From positions 12,092,501-12,156,500 of the forward strand of contig NC_088315.1 of NCBI RefSeq assembly GCF_910592395.1: a DNA stretch of 64,000 bases, given 5' to 3'. Made by a program: the position numbers and the translations under genes. This document shows, piece by piece, positions 1 through 13,543 of the stretch. The notes beneath the pieces were generated by a model, which did not search any database, was not told where the DNA came from, and saw only the letters and a program-made list of their open reading frames with translations. How positions within the stretch are numbered: the stretch's first letter is position 1; each line of letters begins with the position of its first letter. This DNA is from Lineus longissimus (taxonomy: Eukaryota; Nemertea; Pilidiophora; Heteronemertea; Lineidae).

Positions 1-476
1 TGGTAAACTGTGAACTTTCTCCGATATTCATGAAACTTACAGGATAACTTCCTTACGTTAAAGAAAGTATTTTTTTGTGATTTTTAGGTCAAGGTGGCAA
101 GCTACTTGGTGGCAAAATTGAAATTTGACAGAAAAAGGAGCAATTTGACCTTTATATCATGAACCGTTTATTCAAAATCAAAAGTATTCAAAAATTACCA
201 TGAAATCACCGGTATCTCAGAAGCTTAAACACTTTTACAATGAATATGGTGTAAAACTTCACCAATATTTAAATGTCAGCAGAAATTTAGCAAATTAATA
301 TCAAAATAGTTAGTATGCCATTAGGGTCAAACTGTCCAACTGGATCATCACATCTAAACAGTGAACTACAGTTTATATAGTTTCATGTTCTGGTCATCTT
401 TCTTTGAGAATATGTAATGTCCACGGCGATCAATGGATGGTGCTGATAATCTAGCGCGAATGTCATCCTTGTCCTG
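1..476 (-). repeat. Left arm of a 476-bp-arm inverted repeat
   Basis: Positions 1-476 are a near-perfect reverse complement of 984-1401 plus 1938-1995; the right arm is split by an inserted element. The arm carries, antisense, the last exon of the gene at 604-1094. It starts at the first base of the window, so it may continue further left. I infer long terminal inverted repeats of a DNA transposon or a fold-back duplication. Confidence 0.85.
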
Positions 477-983
477 ATGAGGATGAAGGGAATGAGCAGA
501 TTGATGAAGAGTTAGAAAGTGTTCAGGTAACATCAATTCCATCCAATTTGAGTGAAACAATATCCTCGACAATTTTCTTTTTACCGAAAAAGATTCTACA
601 TCGATGTTTTACCTCCAGGAATCTGATCTTCAAGCAGAGCAACATATCATAGTTGATGAGTTGATCAACGATTTTCACGAAGAAAACATGGGGGAAATGG
701 AGTACCATGCAGGAGATTACGCAATCATACAGTGTGGAGAGAAGGCATATGTTGGGATGGTACAAGCTGTTGATGGCGAACTTTGCCACATAAAATATAT
801 GAGAGGAACAGGTAATTATGGAATCGTGATGGATGATTCTTCCCCAATGGAAATCTAAAATACCACATATTTTTCAACCATATGCCCATAGTTTGATAGT
901 ATACATGTCAGTAATATTAGCTGGTACTTTTCTGTATTGCAGGATTGTATTTTGGATGGCTTGATGATGAACATGCATCTTGG

Positions 984-1995
<1,012 letters not shown>

Positions 1996-4071
1996 TTTTG
2001 GCCTTTTCGCGTAGTGTCCCGACAAAAAACGGTGCAAAAAGGGTTAATACGCAAACCAGCCATGAAACCCTCCTAACCACTGGTACTAGAGATGCTGGGG
2101 GACCATTTGAGCTATATTTGATCAATTTTGACCTAGGGCGCATGGAGAACTTGTTGTGCGAAAAGGTGGTAATTTCACCTTTTGGCGGCAAAAAGCGCCC
2201 CCTATACTTGTGCGCCCAAAGTCAGCCGCCGTAAATTTCCTTTAAATCAAAGCAGTAGGTGCTGATGTATCATAATACGCATGAAACACCCTGGCTGACT
2301 TAGGGCGCAAACCACACAACCTCTCTGAAGGTGTGTGTAATTTCGAAATGTCGCGTTTTGCAGCGCCACCTATGGGCTGCGCCCTAAGTCAGCCGCCAAA
2401 ATTTTCACATTTTCTGAAAGTCAATACCCAATAGACTTACACGCATGAAAATCTCTGTGGCTCACTAAGGGCGCACAGAAATACCAGCATTTGAAAACCA
2501 CATTTTGGTTATTTTGCCATTTAGGCCCATTTTGACCCCAATATTCCAGGGGCCCCTAAAAAAAAAGCGGACCCTATTGAGGATAGAAAATGTGATTTCC
2601 GTCCGTTATTAACATATATCTACAAATATAAAAATTTTGGAAGAAATCTGAGAGGGTCATGAATCACCCTCTAATAGGATCTTGCCTGATTCTTATAAAA
2701 ACTGGCTCTTAAGGTACGGATGGTTTGACAGACATACTGTTCTGATTAAAAACGGAGTCTTATTCGCACCACTTAAAAGTGCTCAAGACAAAATGGTCAT
2801 TTTAACTATTTTTAGGGAAAAAATTATCTCATTTGGTCTAAAAGTTTGTTTTTTTATCATAACTAACTGTAGGAAGGAGTTCTTGACAATGATGGGCCCA
2901 TGTAACGTAAAAAGGGGTTTGAATAGGTTTGAATAGGTTATTCCTTTTATAAGTATAATTTATAGTATTCAAATATTGCACAACAATTATTCAAACCTCA
3001 ATCAATGAAGGAGGGTCATAATTATCAATTTCCAACGTAAGCGAATGTTATAAGTAAACGTATAAGTTTTGCTACAAGTTTCGGGTCTCAAACTCTCTAA
3101 GTCTAATGTCAAAATGGACATCCGCGCAACAGCTCAACCAACGACAGTTTGACGTATCAAATCATTGATATCCTGCTTGTTCTCAACAACTTCTCGCAGC
3201 CTCAGGATATCACATAAGGCCTGCAGCCAGTTATGATTCATCTTCTGTCGGTATTCCGACAACCTCGCAAAAAATTTTACATTCATGGTGCATGTATACA
3301 TTCTTGTTAGTGGCAGTGTAAACGAAGATTTGATACTGCAGCCTCTAAGAGCTAGGTTGGTCACCACGCACAGATATTCATTTGCAGACGTTTTTGATCT
3401 CTTCGTAAAATTCAGCAGTCTTGTACTGAATGGTAAGGTCTAAGATAAGTGGTATGGACAGAATGTACCATTGGATGTACTGGCATGACTGGTGGTCCAG
3501 GCAAATAAAAATGCAGTTACGCACAATGCCGGAGTGAACTTATCATGCATGCAACTTTCAAAACAGCCTTATCTAAGATCTATCTCCTGGCAATGATTTC
3601 AGAAAGTCAGTATTTTACATGACTTTGTTACTACCGGTCCTGCTATTAGTATTACATTGTTTGTGTCAAATGCAAGTCTTGAATCTTTACCTCTAAAATT
3701 AACGACCTACCCATATTATTGTGTTGAATGTAAAAAGAAGGTACTTGATGCATCGGATTCCTCCTCCTTCTACCATCTTGACACAGGTAACCTTTAACAA
3801 GTTTTAATGGTTTGATTCCTGAAATATGACATAAACGCACATGACATAACCACTTTTGTCGACATTGTTTCTATCATTGCCATCACTGAAATCGTCTTCG
3901 TCATCATCATCATCACGACAATTATACAGCGCCCATTTCAATAATGTATTTTTTTTTCTTCAATAGAGAAGATTTAACTGTCTCAAAACCTCAATAATGT
4001 ATGAAATATTAGTTTTGAACCCACGTATACAGAATGACTGGCAGTAGTTCATTTCGTAGCACAGTATGTAA
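1996..4071. other. Stretch without a supportable gene
   Basis: No convincing exon. Between 2200 and 2480 a motif related to GCGCCCTAAGTCAGCCGCC recurs four times in both orientations (about 2210, 2290, 2375, 2458), and an AGAGGGTCATGAATCACCCTCT-type palindrome lies at 2650-2673. These look like sub-terminal sequence of an unidentified transposon. A short CAT-rich microsatellite occurs at 3898-3918. Short ORFs (for example 2682-2936 and 3134-3367) have no recognisable features. Confidence 0.5.
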
Positions 4072-4972
4072 GGTAAAATGGGGTGATTGTAGCCGATTTT
4101 TCACCTATAATTTAGGTTACGCAAGAGATTTCCCAGCAGATTCACAAAAACCGGCCTGGATCTTGTAATGGCACCTTTTCTAATAATATTGCCTGTAATT
4201 CATAGCATATTTAGTAAAACAATGCCTCTGAGAGACAATACAAGACTTGTGGTCAAGGGCTACAATTACCCCGTGGCTTTGAGGAAATTGAAGCAACTGA
4301 CTGAAATTTCAAATTACTTGTTTTTTATGCACAAGAACACTTTTTTTCAAAGGTGTATGGTCTTTATTGGTTACACAACATTTAGCATTAAATCTAGGTT
4401 GACGACGTGATTTGGCTGGTATCAAACGGTATTTATTGAACGTATTAAGTGATGTTCGATGCAATCACATAGACATACCAACAATTAAAACAATATCGTC
4501 GCAAATCAGACTGATTTTAAATTGGTGAAAAAACACGAAGTCCTATTCATCACCTCTGTTGTACATCGAGCTATTTATAGGGGCTGCCTACAAATACTCC
4601 GAGGACACCTTGGTCAGAAAAGTCTCACTGAAAAATTTACTACTATTAGTGACATCAAATGCCGCATACAACATTCTCTACACTAAATACTGATCTCCTG
4701 TACCACGTTTCAAATATATCAATGCTCTGTAAAGTGTAAGTGTGGAAAATTCATGCCAAAAGTTTGATCCCAACTTTTTTTGTGCACGTGTCTGTTTAAG
4801 TTCTTACATTAAACGTCGCATAATTCTAAACTATTTATATTGTGTACTCAAGAGTCACCTCTTTGATATTCATGCTTGGGTTGGCTGAATAATTCCATGG
4901 TTACCGGAATATTAATCAAAAACATAGTCAGGGGCTATAATTAGACCGGGGCTTCAATTACTCCATTTTACC
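4072..4972. mobile_element. Mariner-like non-autonomous element, about 900 bp
   Basis: The left end (GGTAAAATGGGGTGATTGTAG) and the reverse complement of the right end (GGTAAAATGGAGTAATTGAAG) match over about 24 bp with four differences. Related words (GGCTACAATTACCCC) recur inside at about 4258. TA lies next to or near both ends, which would fit Tc1/mariner, but the exact duplication is not clear. No transposase frame is visible. Confidence 0.5.
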
Positions 4973-5604
4973 TATAGGTTTTATAGTACAGCACCCTGTA
5001 ATGATCGCTGACCGTATAGTCCCAGCTTTGAGGCTTTTACATGAACTACTAATATACCCACCTAATTGGAACATCGTTTTCCGATGGTGACTATGTCACT
5101 TCACGGCATGAGAAATAGCATATTATTCTGCAATGGCCGAAATATGCGTCAATACAGAGAGCTGCAGTGGGGAAAAATCGTTGTTGTTGTGAACTAGAGG
5201 CATATTTGTATAATCAACTAATGGTAGCAACCGCCAAAAACTAATCTCTGTATCTTTAATTGTCTATGCCATGCACTGCGTCAGGGCTCATGCACTCCAA
5301 AAATTAAATAGTAAATCATTTACCATTTGAAGTTGTTAACGATACGTTTATCAATAAGTAGTTAACATAACTATTTTCATAGTTTGAGTAACTACTTGAA
5401 ATCCAAACAGCATGAATACTTTTTTACCATTTCAAGTAGTAAAATCAGCCAACCAATCAGAATCACTGATTTTGTGAATTAACCACTTGAAGTAGTAAGC
5501 TTCGACCAATCAGAATGCGCCCCCAGACAGCAGACGTCCAGCGTCGATCGCCGCCATTTTTAACCCGCTTCAAAAGCCAAACTTCGTTTTCGCTGATCTT
5601 TGAA

Positions 5605-7756
5605 ATGGACGTCGAGGAAACGTTGGCCTCATGGGGGATGGGAGAACTAGTTAAAGTGTTCAAGGGTAAGATATAGCTTTTGTAGATATTCTTTTTTTCA
5701 TGTTTCCGACAGCACAAAAGACATTTTTTTTGACAATTTTGTAAAGGCCTAAGGCAAAAAAGAAAACGCGCACCATTCGAAACCTGTTTTTAGTTCTCTT
5801 TTTTCTTCAGTTCTCACGACGCATGCACAAAACATTTTTATCACCAGTTCGATAGGCCTGTACGCTACTCTATTAATGAAGAATGCACTAAACTGGAAAA
5901 AGAAGAAGTTTGTAGGCGATGTGATAAGTAAAAGACAACTTAAAAAGGCCCGCGAAAGTGCGCGCCCGTCAGCGCTCTTGTGATAATGCGATGCGCGCCA
6001 TGAAGCAAAGTGTCGCACTCTCGATTTAAGAACAGTTTCAAACAGTTTTATTCGATTTTAGTGCTAAATTTTATATGAACATTATTGAAAATTTGTTCCG
6101 AAGTATTAGTAGAGCATTCGCGCATTACATGCATTTAATGAGATACTCGTTAGTTTGAATATTCCCGCCGAAAAAGTTGACGCAAGTGTGAAGTATTTCC
6201 GAGAGGGTGCACTCGGATCGAGCTCAAAATCGATGGCGGAAGTCGCCGGGACTGTTGACGTTTTATACTGATCTAAAATGCGATCGATTTCGACCTCATT
6301 CTGCCAAATGTTCCTTTTCCAAATACTTGCGAGCAGAAATTGTTGTCTCATTATAGCAGAGTGTCAAATTCACGCATATTGCGTGAAATGTCTTGCTGAA
6401 AAATGCTTCGGACACAGACGCTTCATTCAGAACAGATGATGATTCATTCATTCATGATTTGCATGCACTGACCCACCACCTACAGTGTATAGGCTACAAT
6501 ACATGTACATATGTACATGTAGGGCCTAGCATGCTAGGCCCTACATGCAATGTACATTATAGCCCTGTTAGTGGTGAAGCCTGGCCACCATAGGCCTAAA
6601 GGCTTTGGAATGTCCACACTGAATTCAGTCGAAATCCACGAAGCCATCGTGGCGTGAGATGGTTCCAGTCAAGAAGGAACTCAGCAATTGTAATTGATTT
6701 TATCATAGTTTCTCCCATCCGAGTGCATATCTGTTATGAGATAATTCAGAATAATGAGTCTGATAAAAGTACCCATGAAGGTTATTATGAGATGACGTCA
6801 AAGGAGGGAAATGCTATTTCCAAAATAAGCCGAGGAATTATATGAAGGGTGTATAGGCGCCGGTATAAGCGCACCTTATTGTAATAAGCACATGACAGTG
6901 TGCTAATAAGTGCATACATACGGTAGCATATTCAGTTTTATTGAAATTATTTCACCGAGGACCTCAATTTAGACCAATGAATAAATGGAACCAGTACTGC
7001 TAACTGAGTATCATTTCCAAAATACATTATAATGGTTATTTTCCAGTGGAACAGAGTGTAGTTGCAATGCAACTTCTACCGATCATGCTGCCCCCCAGGC
7101 CAACAAAAGGTCATAGACCATCCGTGACTGAGGCAATGTCATCGTTCATACAGTTCAAGCAGGTATAGAGTTATTGCATACATGTACATGTAGTTTTTGC
7201 GATTTGAGCATGGCGACCTTGAATATTGCATACAGATTTTTGATTGTATTATAACAAATTCATAATTTTGTGTCAACTTGTTTGAAATGAACAAGGGAAG
7301 TGGTCCTCTGATGAATTAATTTGAAATTAACAGGGCCATAGTTTTTTAGTAGATGACTACCGGTAGTCTAGAGGGGTTTTTGCTTACATGTATATTACAT
7401 TAGCTTAATTGTCTGATAGAAATTGATTTGTCTTGCAGGTGACAACAAATATCCCCTCATTCCTTCAGGACCTCCCAAGTGGAGCTGTGCAGCCCTTCGT
7501 GTTGGCTCTTGGGGATAGAACCTCTCCAACGCAGGCATTTCTTATAATTGAGAAGAACGCTTTAGAATATCCAACACTGCTGAAGGCCGTTGATGCCTGT
7601 TTCAAGGCGTTCTATGTTCTTGACATAGAATATCCTGCTAACTGCATTATTGTGTGGCAATTCATTCAAGAGCTTGTGTTCGATGTAAGATCCAAGAAGG
7701 GACATGTATCGCTGAGTAAGAATGTGACCAGTTTGAGGAGCTTTTTCCTTGCCTAA
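5605..7756 (+). CDS. SAM-domain-like gene, partial exon model
   Basis: Three exons are supportable. Exon A, 5605-5665, starts with ATG, ends at a GGTAAGA donor and encodes a start like a SAM domain helix (LASWGMGELVKVFK). Exon B, 7047-7162 (CAG acceptor, GT donor), and exon C, 7439-7756 (TTGCAG acceptor, TAA stop), join in phase 0. B-C contain PTKGHRPSVTEAM, then a mixed helical/strand domain (QPFVLALGDRT, a proline-containing YPxxCIIVWQFIQE helix). From memory this resembles the C-terminal half of SAM-containing uncharacterised proteins that are multicopy in fish and invertebrate genomes. At least one exon between A and B was not found, so the gene may be incomplete. Function unknown. Confidence 0.5.
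6501..6547. repeat. Two overlapping perfect palindromes
   Basis: Positions 6501-6520 form a 20-bp palindrome centred on ACATATGT. Positions 6516-6547 form a 32-bp palindrome centred on GGGCCTAGCATGCTAGGCCC. They share ACATGT. They lie in an intron-like part of the SAM-like gene. Confidence 0.8.
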
Positions 7757-8424
7757 GCACCCGTGGTGTCACACTAGCTGAGTAAGTTTTCTGTGGATGT
7801 TGGAAGGTAGGTGATTGGTGGATATTAGTCCAAATTTATAGACCCAGGTTTTCACGTATGAGTGAGCTGGGGCAAACTGTGCAATCCAAGATAAATGTGG
7901 AAGTATAAGTGGGCTTAAAATCGACTCAAAGGTCATTGGATGTGACAAAGGGCATCCATCTTGTTTTCCACAAAACTGCCAGGTTACAGCATTAACTCTT
8001 TAGCACCATGTCAATTCCAATCCTTAACCCATGACAACAGTTCCTTCCTTTCAAAGTTAATTCAGCCAAAGTGTTAATGATGATTTAACCACGTTATTTT
8101 GTGGAAAACAAGATGGTTGCTCACTGTCCTTTCCCATGACCTTCAATTCGATTTTAATTCCAGCTGCTACTTTGCGCAAACCAGTTTTATTTTGAATTTT
8201 GCAACTTTCCCGAGCTCACTCATGCCTGAAAATCTGGGTCTACAAATTTGGAAAAATACCCACCAGTCCCCTCCTAGTAATCAATATCCATTGGAAATTT
8301 ATTCATATATCCTCCTGGTTTTTGATTTGACCTACTTTTCAAGGTCACAGAGGTGACACAGATCAAAATTCAATAAACACTGATAGGTGGCACGTTTCAT
8401 TTCTATTTGAGCTAGAAGTTGCTA

Positions 8425-9645
8425 AACTGCTGAAGGCCATTGAGGCCTGTTTTAGGCTTTGTATATTCTTGACATAGAATACCCTACTGACTGCGTTATT
8501 GTGTGACAATTCATTGAGGACATTGGCATTCTCATGATTGTAACTGTGCAACCTTAATGTTGGCTCTTGGTGAAAGAACCTTTCCAACTCAGGCATTTCT
8601 TATCATTGAGGTGAACGCTTTAGAATATCCGACACTGCTGAAAGCCATTGAGGCCTGTTTTAGGCTTTGTATGTTCTTGACATAGAATATCCTACTGACT
8701 GTGTGACATTCTCATGAGTGTAACTGTGCAACCTTAATGTTGGCTTTTGGTGATAGAACCTCTCCAACTCAGGCATTTCTTATCATTGAGGTGAACGCTT
8801 TAGAATATCTGACACTGCTGAAAGCCGTTGAGGCCTATTTTAGGCTTTGTATGTTCTTGACATAGAATATCCTACTGACTGCCTTATTGTGTGACATTCT
8901 CATGAGTGTAACTGTGCAGCCTTATGCAAGTATCAATTCGTGTCTTGTACCCACCCTCCTCAAGGGTACGACACCTTATCACCCTATAGCGACATCTTAA
9001 GACTCAAGCATCACCCTTTTTTCACCAATGCTACTTTTTCTTTCATCAAGACATCACCATCAACAATATATCAGTTATCACCATCATATAAAGTAACCGG
9101 ACTAATTTTACTGGGTAAGGCTGTATGATCAACAAGACATCGACACATTAGCATTCTTATTCTTTCCAGCTTCGCCAAATTTTCACTAAAGGAAAAATAA
9201 ATACTACTCAAGCATCAGCAAAGATTAGTGGTGATAGCTTAACTACCCTTGAGGAGGGGGGTACAAGAAACGAATTGATACTTGCATTAATGTTTGCTCT
9301 TGGTGATAGAACCTCTCCAACTCAGGCATTTCTTATCATTGAGGTGAACGCTTTAGAATATCCGACACTGCTGAAAGCCATTGAGGCCTGTTTTAGGCTT
9401 TGTATGTTCTTGACATAGAATATCCTACTGACTGTGTGACATTCTCATGAGTGTAACTGTGCAGCCTTAATGTTGGCTCTTGGCGATAGAACCTCTCCAA
9501 CTCAGGCATTTCTTATCATTGAGGTGAACGCTTTAGAATATCCGACACTGCTGAAGGCCATTGAGGCCTGTTTTTTAGGCTTTGTATGTTCCTGACTTAG
9601 AATATCCTACTGGACTGCATTATTGTGTGGCAATTCATTGAGGAC
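8425..9645 (+). pseudogene. Tandem degenerate copies of the SAM-like gene's last exon
   Basis: Five diverged partial copies of the 7485-7690 segment of exon C follow the gene head to tail (starts near 8425, 8540, 8705, 9293 and 9455). Each contains the CCAACTCAGGCATTTCTTAT and CTGAAAGCCATTGAGGCCTG blocks or parts of them. Unit length is about 170-190 bp. Indels and stops break the frame (for example TGACATAGAATATCC out of frame), so they are non-coding remnants of local tandem duplication. Copies three and four are separated by the MITE at 8925-9286. Confidence 0.75.
8925..9286. mobile_element. Harbinger-type MITE with TTA duplication
   Basis: Terminal inverted repeats of about 40 bp begin TGCAAGTATCAATTCG. 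TTA flanks both sides (8922-8924, 9287-9289), and neighbouring tandem copies show the uninterrupted site. A three-base TWA duplication is the PIF/Harbinger signature. 362 bp, no ORF of note. A relative with the GCAAGTATCAA end is at 28235-28456. Confidence 0.8.
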
Positions 9646-9656
9646 TTTGGTGATCT

Positions 9657-10376
9657 CTGATGAATTTCTGTTGTAAATACATGTAGATGTTAATCAGACT
9701 AAATCTGCTAGAGTATAAAGAGGAAGATCCTTTGATATTTGCAAAGGTCTGGGCATTTATAGTGTGAGGATACATGTATCTTGGGATTACTGTATAGGGG
9801 CAATGTATCAAGGGGTTATTCTCCTGAAACAGTTTTACTGTTTTCAAATTGAATGAATGTGAGTAATGAATTGTTAACTTAATTGATAGATTTCTGCTTA
9901 GATGCAATTTGAATGTCATGAATTGAAAACTATAGTTAATGATAAATTTATGTTGCAAATACATGTAGATGTAATCAGACTAAATCTGCTGATTTCTACT
10001 TTAGATTCAATTTGAATGTATGAATTGAAAACTATAGCTAGTGATAAATTTCTGTTGTAAATACATGTAGATGTTAATCAGACTAAATCTGCTAGAGTAT
10101 AAAGAGGAAGATCCTATGATATTTGCAAAGGTCTGGCCATTTATAGTGTGAGGATATCTTGGGATTACTGTATAGGGGGCAATGTATCAAGGGGTTATTG
10201 TCCTGAAAACGTTTTACTGCTTTCAAATTGAATGAATGTGAAATGAATTGTTAACTTAATTGTCATTGATAGATTTCTACTTTAAATGCCAGTCACAAAT
10301 TTGAATGTAGTGAGTTGAAAACTATAGTTAATGACAAATTTCTGTTGTAAATACATGTAGATGTAATCAGACTAAA
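9657..10376. repeat. Tandem repeat, about 300-bp unit
   Basis: Blocks starting ATACATGTAGATGT(T)AATCAGA occur at about 9677, 9959, 10061 and 10349. Two are long (about 290 bp, each containing GAGTATAAAGAGGAAGATCC and AATGTATCAAGGGGTTATT) and one is short (about 105 bp), which has lost the middle. It immediately follows the exon-fragment array. Confidence 0.75.
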
Positions 10377-10636
10377 TGCGTTTAGTGTTTGTTTTTCATT
10401 AAAAGGTAATTCTTTTAGTGACAACATGGTTGTGTACCCTAGCTTAAAGAGGATAACGCCGTACAATAAGTCTTGATCTCTTTGAGAATTAGTTGTAGGA
10501 CGCTATCTCCTGTAAGAACTACAACCCAATGATGGGATCTGTGACCCTGGCAATATGTAGCAAATGCACTTTCAAAAGGCTCTTTGGACATTAGTTCTAT
10601 CACTCATTGTCCAAAATACTGGTTATTTTGGACCCC

Positions 10637-10742
10637 TCATAATGAGGAAATCCGGGCCTCCTTGCTGCCGATCTCAAGTAGACGAACAGGTGTCGGCTTG
10701 AGAGAAACAGTAGCAGTTACAGCCCGGATTTCCTCATTATGA
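10637..10742. mobile_element. Short hairpin MITE, 106 bp
   Basis: The arms TCATAATGAGGAAATCCGGG and its reverse complement close a loop of about 64 bp. The repeat is perfect over 21 bp. No clear target duplication. Confidence 0.6.
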
Positions 10743-11001
10743 CCCTAACTAGCCCATCCGCCAAAAAAGGAGCCACAAGTACATAATAGTTAATCTGGAT
10801 GGATAAAGTAGTAAGGATCACTATCAAAATGGTTAAAATTGAAACTATTAAATGGTTAAAAATCAACTACTTATGGTAGTTATTTTATTAACTATTTTGA
10901 AATAGTTAAACTAACCACTTATCAGTCGGTGCAATACTAAGCCCCAAAGTAGTTACCATTCAACTATTAATAGTTAGTTTTCACCATTTAATTTTTGGAG
11001 T

Positions 11002-13543
11002 GTGCATGCGATGCGATGCATGTCCAGAAAAAGCATGAAGCTGAAGATTTGTATTTTCCAACTGCCACAGTTGGCATGGACATTATATTTTCATGGCATA
11101 TTGTTTTAATAAGCCTTCGCCAAAATGACATTGGGAGTCATAATTAGTTAGGGTCAAAGCGGAACTAGCCTGCTGCACGAAATGTAACACCCTTCGAGTC
11201 CCTTTCAAGACTTAATTAATAATAATTTGACAATTTGACAGTCAAAAATGGGACTTGAGAAGGAATTTTATTTTGCCAATGCAACCGTTGCCGTTGGCAT
11301 GGCATGTACATGTTATAGTTAATCGCAAGTTTTGAATATTTCTTAAAGAATTTGAATACACTTTGATTTTATTTCTTCAACATTTCCCGCTTTGGCGTGC
11401 CATCGTTCAATAATAACGACGAATTCCTTTCAGTCCTCTGACCGACTTGGATTCGTGACGCCATCTGTCCTTGGTCAGAGAAACCAGACTATCCCGATCA
11501 TGCTATTTCTGGCCATGCATCGCGTGTGTGGTCGTTGCGTGGTGCAAGCCATCAACAAAGGTACTAAGATTTATTAGATCAGAGCCCACGGGGGTCACTC
11601 TCCATTACATATGTAGAGCATCCTTGTAGTACTCACACTTTTCAATAGAGCCCCTCCAGCTGTTCACAGCCATATGAAATCCCCACCCCCTTTTGCTGGC
11701 AAGCATTTCATTCCCCGGGAAACTGCCGCGATTCACACCCCTCGCGAGTCGGACGCCATTGTTCCTCTCAATGGGCCTCAAATACACCTGATAACTTACG
11801 TTGGGGAATTGGGATATGGTATCAGATAAGAGAAACTTAGGTAACGGTTCGCGCCACGCGCTTTCATTTCCCGATTTCATTGAAATAGTTAGATGCTCGA
11901 AATATTGATGGGAAAGAGCCACTATAGCGTGGTGTGATGAGAAGAGAGGCGCCTAAAGCGTGGTGCGGGCACGTGTTCGCTACTTGAAGGCCTTTAGCGT
12001 GTGGCGTGTTGCATTTGCGGTATTCCCGGGAGCTTATTGCGTTGGTTTGAGCGAGATAAGGGGGTCTAATCGCCACGCGCGGGTCACGCTCTGTCAGGCA
12101 CTCCGAAAAAACACCCCCATCACGCTTTTTTGGTACAACAAAGATTTTAAAATGCGTTTCACAAGTGATTGCATGAGGACAACCCATTTGTGTCGTATAT
12201 CACTTGAAACGCCCGATTCCCCTGATTCTGCAAGATGTTAAATCGGGCATTTTTTTTTCTTAAGAAATCATAAGCGTCGCATTTGCTCCTAGCTCTGTTC
12301 ACCATCCCAAATAGCAATATTGCCAATTGGGCCGGACAATCACGGAAAACCCCAAATATTATACATTCCAGAATAATTCTTACAATAACATTGAGATTGA
12401 TCATTCCCCAATGAAAGACAGTTGCTTACGCTACACAAAAATCAAAACAAATTGAGGGGCAAACATTGAACTTTGAGATATGTTGAATTTTGCACAAATC
12501 AGCGAAAAACGCCCCAACTGGCACTGCCACTGGACGGCATTTCAACACGGGGCCGACGTTCATCCCAAGTTCAGTCAACAAATACATTGTCAACAACAGT
12601 AAAATGTGTAGTTTCTTGTTAGCCGCCTATTGAGTAGCGCCCAAGGTTTCAGAAACTCCAAAAAACATGTCTTTGCCAAAACAACTGCTAGATTAACAGT
12701 AATAACACCGGCATACTGTGAGGACCAAGAAATCAATGATTTTTTTAAGGAACTACGGGCTTGGCCGCGCATGAATGCAAAAAACCCTCCCCAATGAGAC
12801 CTTAGATCGAACATGTTGAGAAATGGTGCATGGCTATTAACGCCATAATCAGGTCATGCAGGAAAGCGCTCTCTGGTGAGACGCAATAACGGGAGTATGG
12901 TCTAAAACACAGATCAAGAGTTCCAAACTTGACGTTACCGTAGTGCTGAAATAAACGACTTCGATTGGATAGCTTGAGTTTGGCTCACACTCACAGTCAC
13001 AAAGCTTTTAAAACAAGTATACCGCATGAGAAAGTTGAAAAAAAACGCCAATTCTGGCGATCTGAGAGCGATGCACCATTTGTCAACATCTTGAAACAAA
13101 ACCGCCCCCAGAAAAAAGGCGGCCCAAAGGTTACAGCATAGGATAAGAAAGCTTTACCCCACAGCATTTCTTACATGGCTGTGGCTATGGGAAAGAAGTG
13201 CCCCCCCCCCTCCCTGACCCCTCGGGCCCTCCCCTGCGGGCCGGGACATGATGACGAATTGTTGAACTTCTGCTGCAAAAAACGAAATTTTATGCTTCGT
13301 GGCTGTAGCCGGCAAGGATTGGACAACATCAATTAGATTAAGTATACATTAACGCAGGTATTAAACAAGGGATATAACAATGCGATAAACTTATATTTTA
13401 CCTTGAGGTAATGCACTTCAATCTGACATTGCAAACTCGCACAGTTTCACCAGTATGACGTCCCGACATTACGCAACGCGGCCAGAGCAATTGTTGCATG
13501 ACGGCATTAGAAACTTTATAAACCTGCAACAGCCCGCAAGGTA
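11002..13543. other. Stretch without a supportable gene
   Basis: Several medium ORFs on both strands (11605-12404) have no domain-like composition or splice context, so I do not call them. Contains the dispersed repeat at 12146-12222 and a C-tract at 13201-13213. Otherwise nothing recognisable. Confidence 0.5.
12146..12222. repeat. Dispersed repeat, copy 1 (hairpin-forming)
   Basis: Shares a nearly identical stretch of about 75 bp with 39004-39078, including GCATGAGGACAACCCATTTG. In this copy 12154-12169 and 12199-12212 can pair (GCGTTTC...GAAACGC with one bulge), leaving the conserved block in the loop. Confidence 0.65.

Larger units (their letters stand above)
5294..11001. mobile_element. 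Possible 5.7-kb element enclosing the SAM-like gene
   Basis: The interval is bounded by ACTCCAAAAATTAAATAGT on the left and its near reverse complement ending at 11001 on the right; both ends also touch a CATGCAC word outside. Inside each end lie many short repeats of AACTAYTT/AAGTAGTT type (5330-5500 and 10800-10990), as in sub-terminal transposase-binding clusters. No transposase is seen and no clean target duplication, so the alternative is two independent mini-elements of one family, each showing one end. Confidence 0.35.

Noticed and set aside
9635-9964. Minus-strand frame of 109 codons
   Set aside because: Lies wholly in the 300-bp tandem repeat and uses its AT-rich low-complexity sequence.
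11605-12404. Minus-strand frames of 81-107 codons
   Set aside because: Overlapping frames in different phases with no domain motif, splice consistency or similarity to any family I know.
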